From Micromonospora rifamycinica (GTDB lineage Bacteria; Actinomycetota; Actinomycetes; Mycobacteriales; Micromonosporaceae), in contig NZ_LT607752.1 in assembly GCF_900090265.1 (NCBI RefSeq), forward strand, positions 496,001-560,000: a stretch of DNA of 64,000 nt. Direction: 5' to 3'. This document shows, one piece after another, positions 42,652 through 51,715 of the stretch. A model generated the notes under the pieces. The model did no database searches. It saw only the letters and a list, made by a program, of their open reading frames with translations, and had not been told where the DNA came from. The number at the start of each line of letters is the position of its first letter. Position 1 is the first letter of the stretch. A program made the position numbers and the translations under genes.

Positions 42652-44184
42652 ATGGTCGACACCGCGCACACGTACGTCATCGTCGGAGCCGGGCCCGCCG
42701 GCCTGCAGCTGAGCTACCACCTCCAGCAGCAGGGCGCCGACTACGTGACGTTCGAACGTGGGGCCGAGCCGGGGGGCTTCTTCCGGCGGTTCCCGCGCCA
42801 CCGCCGCCTGAACTCGACCAACACGGTGCACACCGCCAGCGCCGATCCGGAGACCCGGCTGCGGTGGGACGGCAACTCGCTGCTCAACGACTCCCCGGAC
42901 CTGCTGTTCGCGAACTTCAGCCGGGACTACCAGCCGTCCGCCGACGACCTGGTGTGCTACCTCGCCGAGTTCCAGCGGGTCCACCAGCTGCGGGTCCGCT
43001 ACGGCACCACCGTCGAACGGATCACCCGGGAGGACGACGGGTTCAGCGTCCGCACCGACCGGGGCGGCGTCCGGGCGCGCTGCCTCGTGGTGGCCACCGG
43101 ATGGGGCCGACCGTTCGTGCCGGACATCCCGGGCATCGAGCACGCCACCGGGTACGAGGAGATGGAGGTCGACCCCGACCGGTACGCCGGCCGGCGGGTG
43201 CTGATCCTCGGTAAGGGCAACGCGGCGTTCGAGACCGCCTCGGCCCTCCTGGGCAGCGCGGCCACGGTGCACCTGGCCAGCCGGCGGCCGGTACGGCTGG
43301 CCTGGCAGACCGGGCACCCCGGTGACGTCCGGGGCCGGCACGGGGCGATCCTCGACAGCCACCGGTCCGGCACCCCGCACACCGTGCTCGACGGCACCGT
43401 CGACCGGATCCGGCCGGTCGACGGAGGTTTCCGGGTCCGGGTCACCCACGCCGGGGGTGGGAGCGCCGAACTGGACTACCACGTGGTGCTGCGCTGCACC
43501 GGCTTCCGGATGGACACCACCGTGTTCGACGCCGGGTGCCGACCCGAGCTGGTGGACGACGGCCGGATCCCCGCGCTGCGCCCCGACTGGCAGTCGAGCA
43601 ACGTCGACGACCTGTACTTCGCCGGCACCGTCGCCCAGGCGCGGGACCTACGGCACGCCTCGTCGCCCTTCATCGACGGGTTCCGCTACAACCTGCGCAC
43701 CCTCACCCGGATCCTGCGGGAACGCTACGACGACGTGCCGATGCCCGTCGCGACGACGCCGGGCGAGCCGGCGTCGCTGGCGAAGCTGATGCTCGACCGG
43801 GTGAACGGGAGTTCGGCGCTGTGGACCCAGTTCGAGTACCTCGGCGACGTCCTCGTCCGCGACGGGGCCACCGGTGACTTCCGGCACTACGAGGACCTCC
43901 CCGAGGACTACGCGCTCGCCCGGTTCGCCGACGCCGCCCACTGCTACACCCTCACCCTGCGCTGGGGCCGCGACGACCACGGCGACGCCCCCGCCGTCGA
44001 CCGGCCCCCGGCCCCGGGCCGGGTGACCGCCGCCCTGCATCCGGTGCTCCGGCGATACCGCCACGGGCAGCTGCTGGCCGAACAGCACCTGCCGGAGGAC
44101 CTGTCGGCCGAGTGGCGGCGACCGGACCGCCACGTCCAGCCGCTGGTGGAGTTCCTGATGGCGGAGCTCAACGGCGGATCGTGA
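42652..44184 (+). CDS. FAD/NAD(P)-dependent oxidoreductase, FOXRED2-like
   Basis: The 510-residue protein has an FAD-binding Rossmann motif at the N-terminus (VIVGAGPAGLQLSYHL), a second nucleotide site (VLILGKGNAAFETASAL) and a CTGFRMD segment closing the FAD domain. The FRRFPRHRRLNSTN and ASSPFIDGFRYNLR elements resemble eukaryotic FOXRED2 (ERFAD) and related bacterial flavoprotein monooxygenases. The C-terminal 140 residues are variable. The substrate is unknown. No signal peptide is present. The ATG at 42652 follows GAAGGG. It is convergent with the sigma gene, whose stop is 34 bp away. Confidence 0.85.
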   Translation: MVDTAHTYVIVGAGPAGLQLSYHLQQQGADYVTFERGAEPGGFFRRFPRHRRLNSTNTVHTASADPETRLRWDGNSLLNDSPDLLFANFSRDYQPSADDLVCYLAEFQRVHQLRVRYGTTVERITREDDGFSVRTDRGGVRARCLVVATGWGRPFVPDIPGIEHATGYEEMEVDPDRYAGRRVLILGKGNAAFETASALLGSAATVHLASRRPVRLAWQTGHPGDVRGRHGAILDSHRSGTPHTVLDGTVDRIRPVDGGFRVRVTHAGGGSAELDYHVVLRCTGFRMDTTVFDAGCRPELVDDGRIPALRPDWQSSNVDDLYFAGTVAQARDLRHASSPFIDGFRYNLRTLTRILRERYDDVPMPVATTPGEPASLAKLMLDRVNGSSALWTQFEYLGDVLVRDGATGDFRHYEDLPEDYALARFADAAHCYTLTLRWGRDDHGDAPAVDRPPAPGRVTAALHPVLRRYRHGQLLAEQHLPEDLSAEWRRPDRHVQPLVEFLMAELNGGS

Positions 44185-44218
44185 CGGGTCGGGCGGTCCG
44201 GCCGCGCCGCACCCGCGC

Positions 44219-45493
44219 TCAGCCGCCGCCCGGGTCGGGTGCGGCACCGGCGGTCGACGGCTCGGGCAGGCGGGCCGCCCGGCCGTACAGGTAACGCTGG
44301 CGGGGGAGGTTCATCGACCGTCGGGCCGCGTGTTCGTACGCCTCCCGCGCACCGGCCGGATCCCCGGACCGCTCCAGCAGGTGGGCGCGGGCGGCGTGCC
44401 ACCTCGGGTCGTCGGCGATCCGCTGGTCGGCCGCCAGGGCGTCCAGCAGGCGCAGCCCGACCCCGGGGCCCCGGGCCATCGCCACCGCCACCGCGTGGTT
44501 GAGGGCCACCACCGGGTTGTCCGCGATCCGCATCAGCACCTCGTAGAGGGCGACGATCTGCGCCCAGTCGGTCTCCCCGGCGCTCGGTGCCTCGTCGTGC
44601 ACCGCCGCGATGGCCGCCTGGAGCTGGTACGGTCCGACGTCGCCGCGGGGCAGCACCGCGCTGACCAGGGCCACCCCCTCCGCGATCTGGTCGGCCCGCC
44701 AGCGGCGGCGGTCCTGCTCGGCCATCGGCACCAGCTCGCCGGCCGGGCCGACCCGGGCCGGCCCCCGGGCGTCGGTGAGCAGCATCAACGCCAGCAGCCC
44801 GGTGACCTCCGGGTCGGCCGGGAGCAGCCGGTGCAGCATCCGGGTCAGCCGGATCGCCTCGGTGGACAGGTCCACCCGGCGCAGATGCGTGCCGGCGGTG
44901 CTGGCGTACCCCTCGTTGAAGATCAGGTAGAGCACCTGCCGGACGGCGTCGAGCCGGGCCTCGCGGGTGGCGGCGTCGGGCAGCGCGAACGGCAACCCGC
45001 TGCCCCGGACGCGCTGCTTGGCGCGGGTGATCCGGCGGGCCATCGTGCTCTCGGGCACCAGGAACGCCCGGGCCACCTCACCGGTGGTCAGCCCGCCGAC
45101 GGCCCGCAGGGTCAACGCGATCTGGGCAGCCGGCGGCAGCGCCGGATGACAGCACAGGAACAACAGGACCAGGCTGTCGTCGCCCGGATCCGGGTGGTCG
45201 GCCGGCGGGGCGAGCCACCGGCCGGTCGGGACCGCCCGCCCGGCGTCGTCCTCCCGTCGGCGGCGGGCCTGCTCACTGCGGAGCAGGTCGGTCAGCCGGC
45301 GGGCGGCCACGGTGACCAGCCAGCCCCGGGGGCTGTCCGGCAGGCCGTCGACCGGCCAGCGCGTCGCGGCGGCCAGCAGCGCCTCCTGGACGGCGTCCTC
45401 GGCGGTGTCGAAGTGGCCGTACCGGCGGACGAGCGCGCCGAGGACCTGCGGCGCGAGCACGCGCAGCAGGTCCTCGACGGCGGGTGGGCGCAC
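44219..45493 (-). CDS. ECF42-type sigma factor with C-terminal TPR-like extension
   Basis: The 424-residue protein has ECF sigma regions 2 and 4 in the first 170 residues (DTAEDAVQEALLAAATRWP; TTGEVARAFLVPESTMARRITRAKQRV). A long helical DUF6596/TPR-like C-terminal domain includes LYLIFNEGYAST and ALNHAVAVAMARGPGVGLRLL. This build is characteristic of ECF42 sigma factors, which lack a classic anti-sigma and are regulated through the C-terminal extension. They are regularly encoded next to a DGPF (YCII-related) protein, as here. The GTG start at 45493 lies 9 bases after the stop of that upstream gene, so the pair is an operon. Confidence 0.92.
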   Translation of the reverse strand: MRPPAVEDLLRVLAPQVLGALVRRYGHFDTAEDAVQEALLAAATRWPVDGLPDSPRGWLVTVAARRLTDLLRSEQARRRREDDAGRAVPTGRWLAPPADHPDPGDDSLVLLFLCCHPALPPAAQIALTLRAVGGLTTGEVARAFLVPESTMARRITRAKQRVRGSGLPFALPDAATREARLDAVRQVLYLIFNEGYASTAGTHLRRVDLSTEAIRLTRMLHRLLPADPEVTGLLALMLLTDARGPARVGPAGELVPMAEQDRRRWRADQIAEGVALVSAVLPRGDVGPYQLQAAIAAVHDEAPSAGETDWAQIVALYEVLMRIADNPVVALNHAVAVAMARGPGVGLRLLDALAADQRIADDPRWHAARAHLLERSGDPAGAREAYEHAARRSMNLPRQRYLYGRAARLPEPSTAGAAPDPGGG

Positions 45494-45502
45494 GGTGCCG
45501 AC

Positions 45503-45904
45503 TCAGCCGTCCAGGTCGTCGATGCCGTCGGCGACCGGTCGTACGTCCACGTACCCGCCCTCGGCGTCCGGGTCGACGAACCGGGCGGCGATCTGGGTCG
45601 CCCGGTCGAAGCTGGCGCAGTCGACGATGGTGAAGCCGGCCAGCACCTCCTGCGTCTCCGGGTACGGCCCGTCGGTGACCACCGGGGAGCCCTGCCGCAG
45701 CCGCACCCGACGGGCGTGCACCGGCGCGGTCAGTCCCTGCCCGTCGACCAGCTCGCCGGATTCGGCCAGCTCCTGGTGCACCGCCGCCATGTGGGCGTGC
45801 ATCGCGGCGACCTGCTCCGGCGACATCGGCGGCTGCGCGCCGGGCCGCCCGGCCATCGCGTCGTAGTCGCGCTGCGAGCCGTACAACATGATCATGTATT
45901 TCAT
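45503..45904 (-). CDS. DGPF/YCII-related protein paired with the ECF42 sigma factor
   Basis: The 133-residue protein starts MKYMIMLYGSQ and contains the family element VTDGPYPETQEVLAGFTIVD, a ferredoxin-like YCII/DGPF fold. Such proteins accompany ECF42 sigma factors and are thought to be part of the regulon or its signal path. Their reaction is not established. It is the first gene of the pair, and AGGAGAGACC precedes its ATG at 45904. Confidence 0.92.
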   Translation of the reverse strand: MKYMIMLYGSQRDYDAMAGRPGAQPPMSPEQVAAMHAHMAAVHQELAESGELVDGQGLTAPVHARRVRLRQGSPVVTDGPYPETQEVLAGFTIVDCASFDRATQIAARFVDPDAEGGYVDVRPVADGIDDLDG

Positions 45905-46044
45905 GGTCTCTCCTCTCGACCGGCCGTGGCCCGGCCGGACATCAGAGACGTCGGTGCCGCCGGACCGATCCGGACACCGTCCCCGAGGCTAACCGTCGAC
46001 CAGCCGGGACGCCGGGGCCGGCGGCGACTACGTATCGTGTCCGT

Positions 46045-46251
46045 ATGATGACGATGTGGCTGGTGCTGGGGGTGGCGGCACTGGTGACGGTGGGCACTGT
46101 CGGCTGGGTCGCCTGGCGCGACCGCGCCCGCGCCACCGGGGCCGGGGACCGCGCCGCCGGGCAGGAAGCCCAGGCCCGACAGCAGCGGTACGAGGCGGAG
46201 CGGCACCTCGCCCAGGGTGGGACGATCCAGCGTGGTCGGCCGCACCACTGA
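46045..46251 (+). CDS. Small single-pass membrane protein, probably leaderless
   Basis: The 68-residue frame begins MMTMWLVLGVAALVTVGTVGW, one transmembrane helix, followed by an Arg/Gln-rich cytoplasmic tail. A -10-like hexamer TATCGT (46033-46038) lies six bases before the ATG and there is no ribosome binding site. This is the pattern of leaderless actinobacterial transcripts. No function is known. Coding is plausible from topology and promoter position rather than from recognised family membership. Confidence 0.6.
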   Translation: MMTMWLVLGVAALVTVGTVGWVAWRDRARATGAGDRAAGQEAQARQQRYEAERHLAQGGTIQRGRPHH

Positions 46252-46366
46252 CGGCCGGGCCGGGTCGATCCGGGTCGCCCATGGTCAACCGGACGTCGGC
46301 CGGGCATGATCGTCTGACGGTCGGGGTACCACCGACCACAGGACCGGGACGCCTGGGAGGCACACG

Positions 46367-47134
46367 GTGACGGCAGGCTCGGGACGCCGATCGCACGGAC
46401 CGCTCGTCGCCGTGCTGACGGCGCTGGTGGTGGCGGTCGGCTGCGCGGCCGGCGGGGTGGGGGAGAGCGGCCCGGAGGCACCCCGGGAACCAGCCCCCCG
46501 GCAGTCCTCCCGCCCGGCGGCCCCGCCGTCGCCCGAGGCGCAGACCACCCGCGCCGACGGCACCACCAGCGTCGCCGAGTTCAAGAGCGACATTGAGGAC
46601 GCGGTCACCATCGCCGAACGCTACTGGGCCGCCCGGTTCCGGACCACCGGCGAGCAGTTCCGGCCGATCCGCCGGATCGTGCCCTACCAGCGGGAGGGCG
46701 AGGTCTCCTGCGCCGGGCAGCCGCTGCCCCGCAACAACGCGGTCTACTGCTCCCGGGGCGACTTCATCGCCTACGACGTCAACTGGTCGGTCTCGGCGTT
46801 CCGGCAGGTCGGGGACGCGTTCGTGTTCTACCTGCTGGGCCACGAGTACGCCCACGGCATCCAGGTCCGGCTCGGCCTGCGCGCCGACTTCACCATCCAG
46901 CAGGAGTTGCAGGCCGACTGCATGGCCGGGGCGTACCTCGGCGACTCGGTCCGCGACGGCACCCTGAAACTGGACGCCGGTGACCTGGACGAGTTCCGTG
47001 AGGGGCTGCTCGCCGTCGGCGACGATCCCGACCAGCCGTGGTTCGCTGAAGGCTCACACGGCACCGCCGAACAGCGCACCGACTGGTTCTTCCGCGGCTA
47101 CGAGAGGTCGCTGGACGCCTGCAACCTCGGCTGA
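46367..47134 (+). CDS. Lipoprotein with neutral zinc metallopeptidase domain (YpfJ-like)
   Basis: The 255-residue protein has a lipoprotein signal (lipobox VAVGC, C26), a disordered Pro/Ser-rich stretch to about residue 65 and a zinc metallopeptidase domain of the putative neutral peptidase family. The HExxH motif reads HEYAH (H159, E160, H163). QQELQADCMAGAYLGD supplies the downstream conserved Glu/Asp region. Four Cys residues (C115, C128, C194, C253) may form disulfides. It should act outside the membrane, but its substrate is unknown. GGGAGG precedes the GTG start at 46367. The HAD gene follows 94 bp later. Confidence 0.87.
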   Translation: MTAGSGRRSHGPLVAVLTALVVAVGCAAGGVGESGPEAPREPAPRQSSRPAAPPSPEAQTTRADGTTSVAEFKSDIEDAVTIAERYWAARFRTTGEQFRPIRRIVPYQREGEVSCAGQPLPRNNAVYCSRGDFIAYDVNWSVSAFRQVGDAFVFYLLGHEYAHGIQVRLGLRADFTIQQELQADCMAGAYLGDSVRDGTLKLDAGDLDEFREGLLAVGDDPDQPWFAEGSHGTAEQRTDWFFRGYERSLDACNLG

Positions 47135-47228
47135 GGAGCAGGTCACGTCCGGATGGCACGGCGGCGGGCGGTCCGGGCCGGGCTGGCAGGATCGCCCGGA
47201 GACCACCACCTGACGCCAGGAGGATCCG

Positions 47229-47900
47229 CTGAGCAGCCCACCCCCCGCCGCTGTGCTCTTCGACATGGACGGCACCCTGGTCGACAGCGAAAAGCTCTGG
47301 GACATCGCCCTGTACGAGCTGGCCACCGCGTACGGCGGCACGCTCACCGCAGCGGCCCGGCGGGCGATGGTCGGCACCAGCATGGCCGCGTCGATGCGCC
47401 TGCTCCACGACGACCTCGGCCAGCCCGAGCGGGATCCCCGGGTCAGCGCGGAGTGGATCCACGCCCGGATCCTGGAGCTGTTCCGCACCGGGCTGCGCTG
47501 GCGGCCGGGCGCGTTGACCCTGCTGCGGGCGGTCCGCGCGGCCGGTATCCCCACCGCGCTGGTCACCTCCAGCGGCCGGGCGCTGGTGGAGGTGGCGCTG
47601 GACACCCTCGGCCGGGGCAGCTTCGACGCCGTGGTCTGCGGTGACGAGGTCGACTCGGCCAAGCCGCACCCGGAGCCCTACCTGACCGCCGCCCGGTTGC
47701 TGGGCGTGCCGATCGGCCGGTGCGTGGCGATCGAGGATTCGCCGGCCGGGGTGGCCAGCGCGCTCGCCGCCGGTGCGGCGGTGCTGGCGGTACCGGCGGA
47801 GGTGCCGCTGCCGCCGACCGACGGCGTGCACCAGGTGGAGAGCCTCACCGCGGCGGACCTGGAGCTGCTGGCGGCGCTGCTCGGCGAACCGCCCGGCTGA
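47229..47900 (+). CDS. HAD-superfamily phosphatase, beta-phosphoglucomutase-like, probable CTG start
   Basis: The 223-residue protein carries all HAD motifs: I is VLFDMDGTLVDSE (nucleophile D12, D14), II is ALVTSSGRA, III the Lys in SAKPHPEPY and IV IEDSPAGVASA. The helical cap places it with beta-phosphoglucomutase or sugar-phosphate phosphatases. The first conventional start, GTG at 47253, would remove the first strand of the fold. A CTG at 47229 has AGGAGG (47218-47223) exactly five bases upstream and gives a normal N-terminus, so CTG initiation is likely. Substrate not known. Confidence 0.88.
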   Translation: MSSPPPAAVLFDMDGTLVDSEKLWDIALYELATAYGGTLTAAARRAMVGTSMAASMRLLHDDLGQPERDPRVSAEWIHARILELFRTGLRWRPGALTLLRAVRAAGIPTALVTSSGRALVEVALDTLGRGSFDAVVCGDEVDSAKPHPEPYLTAARLLGVPIGRCVAIEDSPAGVASALAAGAAVLAVPAEVPLPPTDGVHQVESLTAADLELLAALLGEPPG

Positions 47901-47992
47901 GTCGCCCGAGCGGGTGTGTCGCCCGCCCGGGTGGGTCGCCCGTCCGGGTGTCGCCGCCCGGCTGAGCCGCCCGCCTGGTCGGCGCGGTGACG

Positions 47993-48029
47993 ACGAGGGG
48001 GATCCCGCCGACCGGCGGAATCCCCTCGT
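47993..48029. terminator. Imperfect hairpin between convergent genes
   Basis: ACGAGGGG...CCCGCCG on the left pairs with CGGCGGAATCCCCTCGT on the right with one bulge and one mismatch. It lies between the HAD gene and the ABC permease gene ending at 48041. Confidence 0.5.
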
Positions 48030-48040
48030 GGCGTAGCGGG

Positions 48041-50593
48041 TCAGTCGTGCGCGATCGCGCCCAGCACGTTGATCCGGGCCGCCCGGATCGCCGGCAGCAC
48101 CGCCGCCACCACCCCGATGACGGCCGCCAGCAGCAGGAACAGCCCCATCTGACCCCACGGGAGGATCAGGTCGGTGATGCCGTCGTCCTTGAGCGCCCGG
48201 ACCACCGCGGCACCGAGGCCGACGCCCACCACGATCCCGAGCAGCGCCCCGAAGACCGAGATCACCACCGCCTCCACGGTGATCATCCGCATGGTCTGTG
48301 CCCGGCGCAGCCCGATCGCCCGCAGCAGACCCAGCTCACGGGTCCGCTCCAGCACCGACAGGGCCAGGGTGTTGACGATGCCGAGCACCGCGATCACGAT
48401 CGCCAGCGCCAACAGGATCTGGATCATGGTGAGCAGGCTGTCCAGGGAACCCGTCTGCTGCGCGATGAACGCGTCCCGGTCGGCCACCGACACCTCCGGG
48501 CTGTCGGCGAGCAGCGCCTCCACCTGCGGCTGCACGTCCGCCACCGGGGTGCCCGGGGCCAGCTGGATGAACCCCTGGTTGGGTTTCGGGATGGCGAAGT
48601 CCTTCACCGCCTGCGGCGGCAGCTGCACCGGGCTGGTCAGCTCGGAACTCTCGTAGATGCCGCTGACCGTGTAGGTGCGCGGCTCACCCCGGGAGGCCTG
48701 CACGGTCACCCGCGACCCGACGGAGATGTTGCGGGACTCCGCGGCGTCCGAGCTGAACAGCATCTGGTCCGGGCCGAGCCGGCTGATGTCACCGGCGGTC
48801 GTCTTGGCCCCGAAGATCCGCTGCAAGGCGGTCACGTCGCTGGACGCGGCCAGCCAGGTGACCTTCCCGTCGACCATGCCCATGTCGCCGTACTCGCCGT
48901 CGGCCAGCTGCACCCCGGGCAGCGCGGCGACCTTCGTCAGCACCGCCGGGTCGAAGCTCGCCGGACGCGGACCGGTCGACGCCCCGGAGATCACCAGCTC
49001 GGCCTTGATGGTGTCCTGGGCCAGCGCGCCGATGCTGCCCTTCGCCGAGTCCAGGATCACCGTCACCCCGGTCACCAGGGCGATGCCGACCATCAGCGCC
49101 GCCGCGGTGATCGCCGTCCGGCGCGGGTTGCGGCCGGAGTTGAGCCGGCCCAGCTTGCCCGGCACCGACCAGGCGAAGACCGCCCCCAGCAGGGACACCA
49201 CCGGGCGGCTGATCAGTGGGGTCAGCAGCGCCACCCCGATGAAGGCGAACAGCACCCCGCCCAGGATGACCGGCAGCGTGTTGTCCCCGGCGTTGCCGCT
49301 GAGCCCGAGGAACAACAGCACCGCCCCGATCCCGGTGACCACCCCGCCGGTCACTGTCACCCGGGTCAACGGCCGGTCCGGGTTGGCCACGTCCTGCATC
49401 GCCGCGATCGGCGGGATACGCGCCGCCCGCAGCGCCGGCAACAGCGCCGCCACCACCGTGATCACCAGGCCGACCGCGAACGAGCCGACCACCGCCGACG
49501 CCGGCACCCCGATCCCGGCCAGCGTCAACCCACCGGCCAGGTTGCCGAAGACGTACGCCAGCAGCGCGCCGATGCCGATGCCGGCGCCCAGCCCCAGCAC
49601 CGAGGCGATCAGTCCGATCGCCACCGCCTCCAGCACCACCGAACCGATGATCTGCCGGCCGCTGGCCCCGATCGCCCGCATCAACGCCAGCTCCCGGGTC
49701 CGCTGGGCCACGATGATCGAGAAGGTGTTGAGGATGAGGAACGTGCCCACCAGCAGCGCGACGGCGGCGAACCCGAGCAGGATCTTGTTGAAGAAGGACA
49801 GCCCCTCCTTCAGGCTCGCCGAGGCGTCCGCCGACAACTGCGCGCCGGTCTTGACCTCGAAGTCACCGCCGAGCGTGCGGGCCAGGTCGTCGCGCAACGC
49901 GGCGTCGCTGACCCCGTCGGCCGCCCGGACCGTGACGTTGGTGAAGACGTCCTGCTCGCCGAGCAGCAGCCGCTGCGCCACCGGCGTGGTGAAGGCGACC
50001 TCGTTGACCCCGCCGATCGAGTCCCGGTCACCGCTGTACCCGAAGATCCCGACCAGGGTGAAGGTCTGCTTCGGCGCCAGCGGGGTCAGCACCCCGACCC
50101 GGTCGCCGACCTTCACCTTGCCCGCCTTCGCCAGCGCCGCGTTGACGACGATCTCGCCGTCCGCCCGGGGCTCGTGCCCCTCGCGCAGCTTCACCAGGTC
50201 GCTCTCGCCCTGCCAGTTCGACCCGAGCTGCGGCGGCCCGAACGAGGTGACCACCTTGCCGTTGCTGCCGATCAGCTGGGCGCCGTCGGTGGTGACCACG
50301 CCGGTGGCCCCGGCGACCCCGGCGACCGCGTCGATCCGCTGCACCGTCGCCGCCGGCACGGTCGCGGGCACCTGCTCACCCTGCATCTCGCTGAGCGCCA
50401 CCTTGGGCTTGCCGGCGACGTTGACGTCGACACCCTCGTACGCGTCGGCGAAGACCGCGTCGAACGAGCGGCCCAGCGTGTCGGTGAGCACGAACGCCCC
50501 CGAGACGAACATGACGCCCAGCACCACGGCCAGGCCGGACAGCAGCAGGCGCACCTTGCGCGCCAGCAGACTCTTGAGGGTGGCCCGCAACAT
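48041..50593 (-). CDS. FtsX/MacB-type ABC transporter permease
   Basis: The 850-residue membrane protein has the architecture of large actinobacterial FtsX-like permeases. An N-terminal helix (about 15-40) is followed by an extracytoplasmic MacB-type domain, then three helices (about 260-395). A middle pair and a second extracytoplasmic domain follow, and three helices close the C-terminus (LALSVLERTRELGLLRAIGLRR precedes the last pair). The ELALMRAIGASGRQ and ELGLLRAIGLRRAQ segments mark the duplicated coupling regions. It forms an exporter with the ATPase whose stop overlaps this start. Likely roles are export of peptides, antibiotics or lipids. The substrate is not evident. Confidence 0.9.
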   Translation of the reverse strand: MLRATLKSLLARKVRLLLSGLAVVLGVMFVSGAFVLTDTLGRSFDAVFADAYEGVDVNVAGKPKVALSEMQGEQVPATVPAATVQRIDAVAGVAGATGVVTTDGAQLIGSNGKVVTSFGPPQLGSNWQGESDLVKLREGHEPRADGEIVVNAALAKAGKVKVGDRVGVLTPLAPKQTFTLVGIFGYSGDRDSIGGVNEVAFTTPVAQRLLLGEQDVFTNVTVRAADGVSDAALRDDLARTLGGDFEVKTGAQLSADASASLKEGLSFFNKILLGFAAVALLVGTFLILNTFSIIVAQRTRELALMRAIGASGRQIIGSVVLEAVAIGLIASVLGLGAGIGIGALLAYVFGNLAGGLTLAGIGVPASAVVGSFAVGLVITVVAALLPALRAARIPPIAAMQDVANPDRPLTRVTVTGGVVTGIGAVLLFLGLSGNAGDNTLPVILGGVLFAFIGVALLTPLISRPVVSLLGAVFAWSVPGKLGRLNSGRNPRRTAITAAALMVGIALVTGVTVILDSAKGSIGALAQDTIKAELVISGASTGPRPASFDPAVLTKVAALPGVQLADGEYGDMGMVDGKVTWLAASSDVTALQRIFGAKTTAGDISRLGPDQMLFSSDAAESRNISVGSRVTVQASRGEPRTYTVSGIYESSELTSPVQLPPQAVKDFAIPKPNQGFIQLAPGTPVADVQPQVEALLADSPEVSVADRDAFIAQQTGSLDSLLTMIQILLALAIVIAVLGIVNTLALSVLERTRELGLLRAIGLRRAQTMRMITVEAVVISVFGALLGIVVGVGLGAAVVRALKDDGITDLILPWGQMGLFLLLAAVIGVVAAVLPAIRAARINVLGAIAHD

Positions 50594-51360
50594 CAGCCGG
50601 CCACCTCGACCGGGGTGTCCAGCTTCTTCATGGTGTCCAGCACCGTGTCGGCGGTCGGCTCGATCAGCTCCGAGACGATCTGCCCGTCGGCCAGGAAGAC
50701 CACCCGGTCGGCGTACGCGGCGGCGGTCGGGTCGTGGGTGACCATCACGATGGTCTGGCCGTGCTCGCGTACCGAGTTGCGCAGGAAGTGGAGCACCTCC
50801 GCGCCGGAGCGGGAGTCCAGGTTGCCGGTCGGCTCGTCGGCGAAGATCACCTCAGGGCGGGCGACCAGCGCCCGCGCGCAGGCGACCCGCTGCTGCTGGC
50901 CGCCGGAGAGCTGCGAGGGCCGGTGTCCCAGCCGGTCCCGCAGGCCCACCGTGTCGATCACCGTGTCGAACCAGGCCGGATCGGGCTTGCGGCCGGCGAT
51001 CGACATCGGCAGCAGGATGTTCTCCTGGGCGGTGAGCGTGGGCAGCAGGTTGAACTGCTGGAAGATGAAACCCACCTTGTCCCGACGCAGCTTCGTCAGG
51101 CCCGAGTCACCCAGCCCGGTCACCGTGGTGTCGCCGATCTGCACGGTTCCCTTGCTCACCGAGTCCAGCCCGGCCAGGCAGTGCATCAACGTCGACTTGC
51201 CCGAGCCCGACGGGCCCATGATCGCGGTGAACCTGCCCCGCTCGAACTCGACGCTGACCCCGCGCAGCGCGGCGACCTGCGCCTCGCCGGTGCCGTAGAC
51301 CTTCCACACGTCGTTCGCCCGGGCCGCGGCCGGCGATTGCCGGCCTACCGTCTCGGTCAC
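50593..51360 (-). CDS. ABC transporter ATP-binding protein, MacB/LolD class
   Basis: The 255-residue ATPase has Walker A GPSGSGKST, the LSGGQQQR signature and Walker B VIFADEPTGNLD. The D-loop and H-loop (VTHD) follow. GNLDSRSGAEVLHFLRNS is typical of the MacB/LolD/FtsE group that works with FtsX-like permeases. The start GTG at 51360 follows GGAAGAGG. The stop overlaps the permease start, so the two are coupled. A hairpin-like candidate operator lies 150 bp upstream, and a two-component system is encoded further upstream on the same strand, a frequent arrangement for stress-induced exporters. Confidence 0.93.
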   Translation of the reverse strand: MTETVGRQSPAAARANDVWKVYGTGEAQVAALRGVSVEFERGRFTAIMGPSGSGKSTLMHCLAGLDSVSKGTVQIGDTTVTGLGDSGLTKLRRDKVGFIFQQFNLLPTLTAQENILLPMSIAGRKPDPAWFDTVIDTVGLRDRLGHRPSQLSGGQQQRVACARALVARPEVIFADEPTGNLDSRSGAEVLHFLRNSVREHGQTIVMVTHDPTAAAYADRVVFLADGQIVSELIEPTADTVLDTMKKLDTPVEVAG

Positions 51361-51511
51361 GTCATCTACCTCTTCCGTCTGGCTGTGTCGTCCCCACCGC
51401 CCCCGCTGGCCGGTGGGGTTGGTCCCATCCTCGGTGCCGGTCGGCGGGTATCCGTCCGACCACGGGCGGACCCGAGGCGGATTTACCGCTGCGGGTCGGC
51501 CCGGAGACCGC

Positions 51512-51529
51512 CTCAGGGTTGCCCCTGAG
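51512..51529. promoter_or_regulatory. Inverted repeat CTCAGGG-TTGC-CCCTGAG upstream of the exporter genes
   Basis: A perfect 7-bp inverted repeat with a 4-base centre lies in the 355-bp gap 51361-51715, 152 bp before the ATPase start. The gap holds no recognisable gene. It is a candidate binding site for the response regulator encoded at 51716-52465, or a small hairpin. Confidence 0.4.
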
Positions 51530-51715
51530 TCGACGGTCGACCGCGCTACGCCCCACCGGCCGGCGGGACGTCGGCGTCGACGCTAGGACCTGACGTTCCG
51601 TCATGGTCAACCGCGCCGCGCCGTCTTTCGTCACGGTAGGTGAGCACGGCAACGCCGTCGTCGCCCCGCCGTCCCTACTCCGGGTACGCCCTGCGGTGGA
51701 CCCGGCACCACCCGG

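Noticed and set aside
47987..51298. An 1103-residue open frame on the plus strand
   Set aside because: It is exactly antisense to the ABC permease and ATPase genes, which have clear domains and overlapping start/stop codons. The frame's His/Arg/Asp-rich composition is typical of GC-driven shadow frames.
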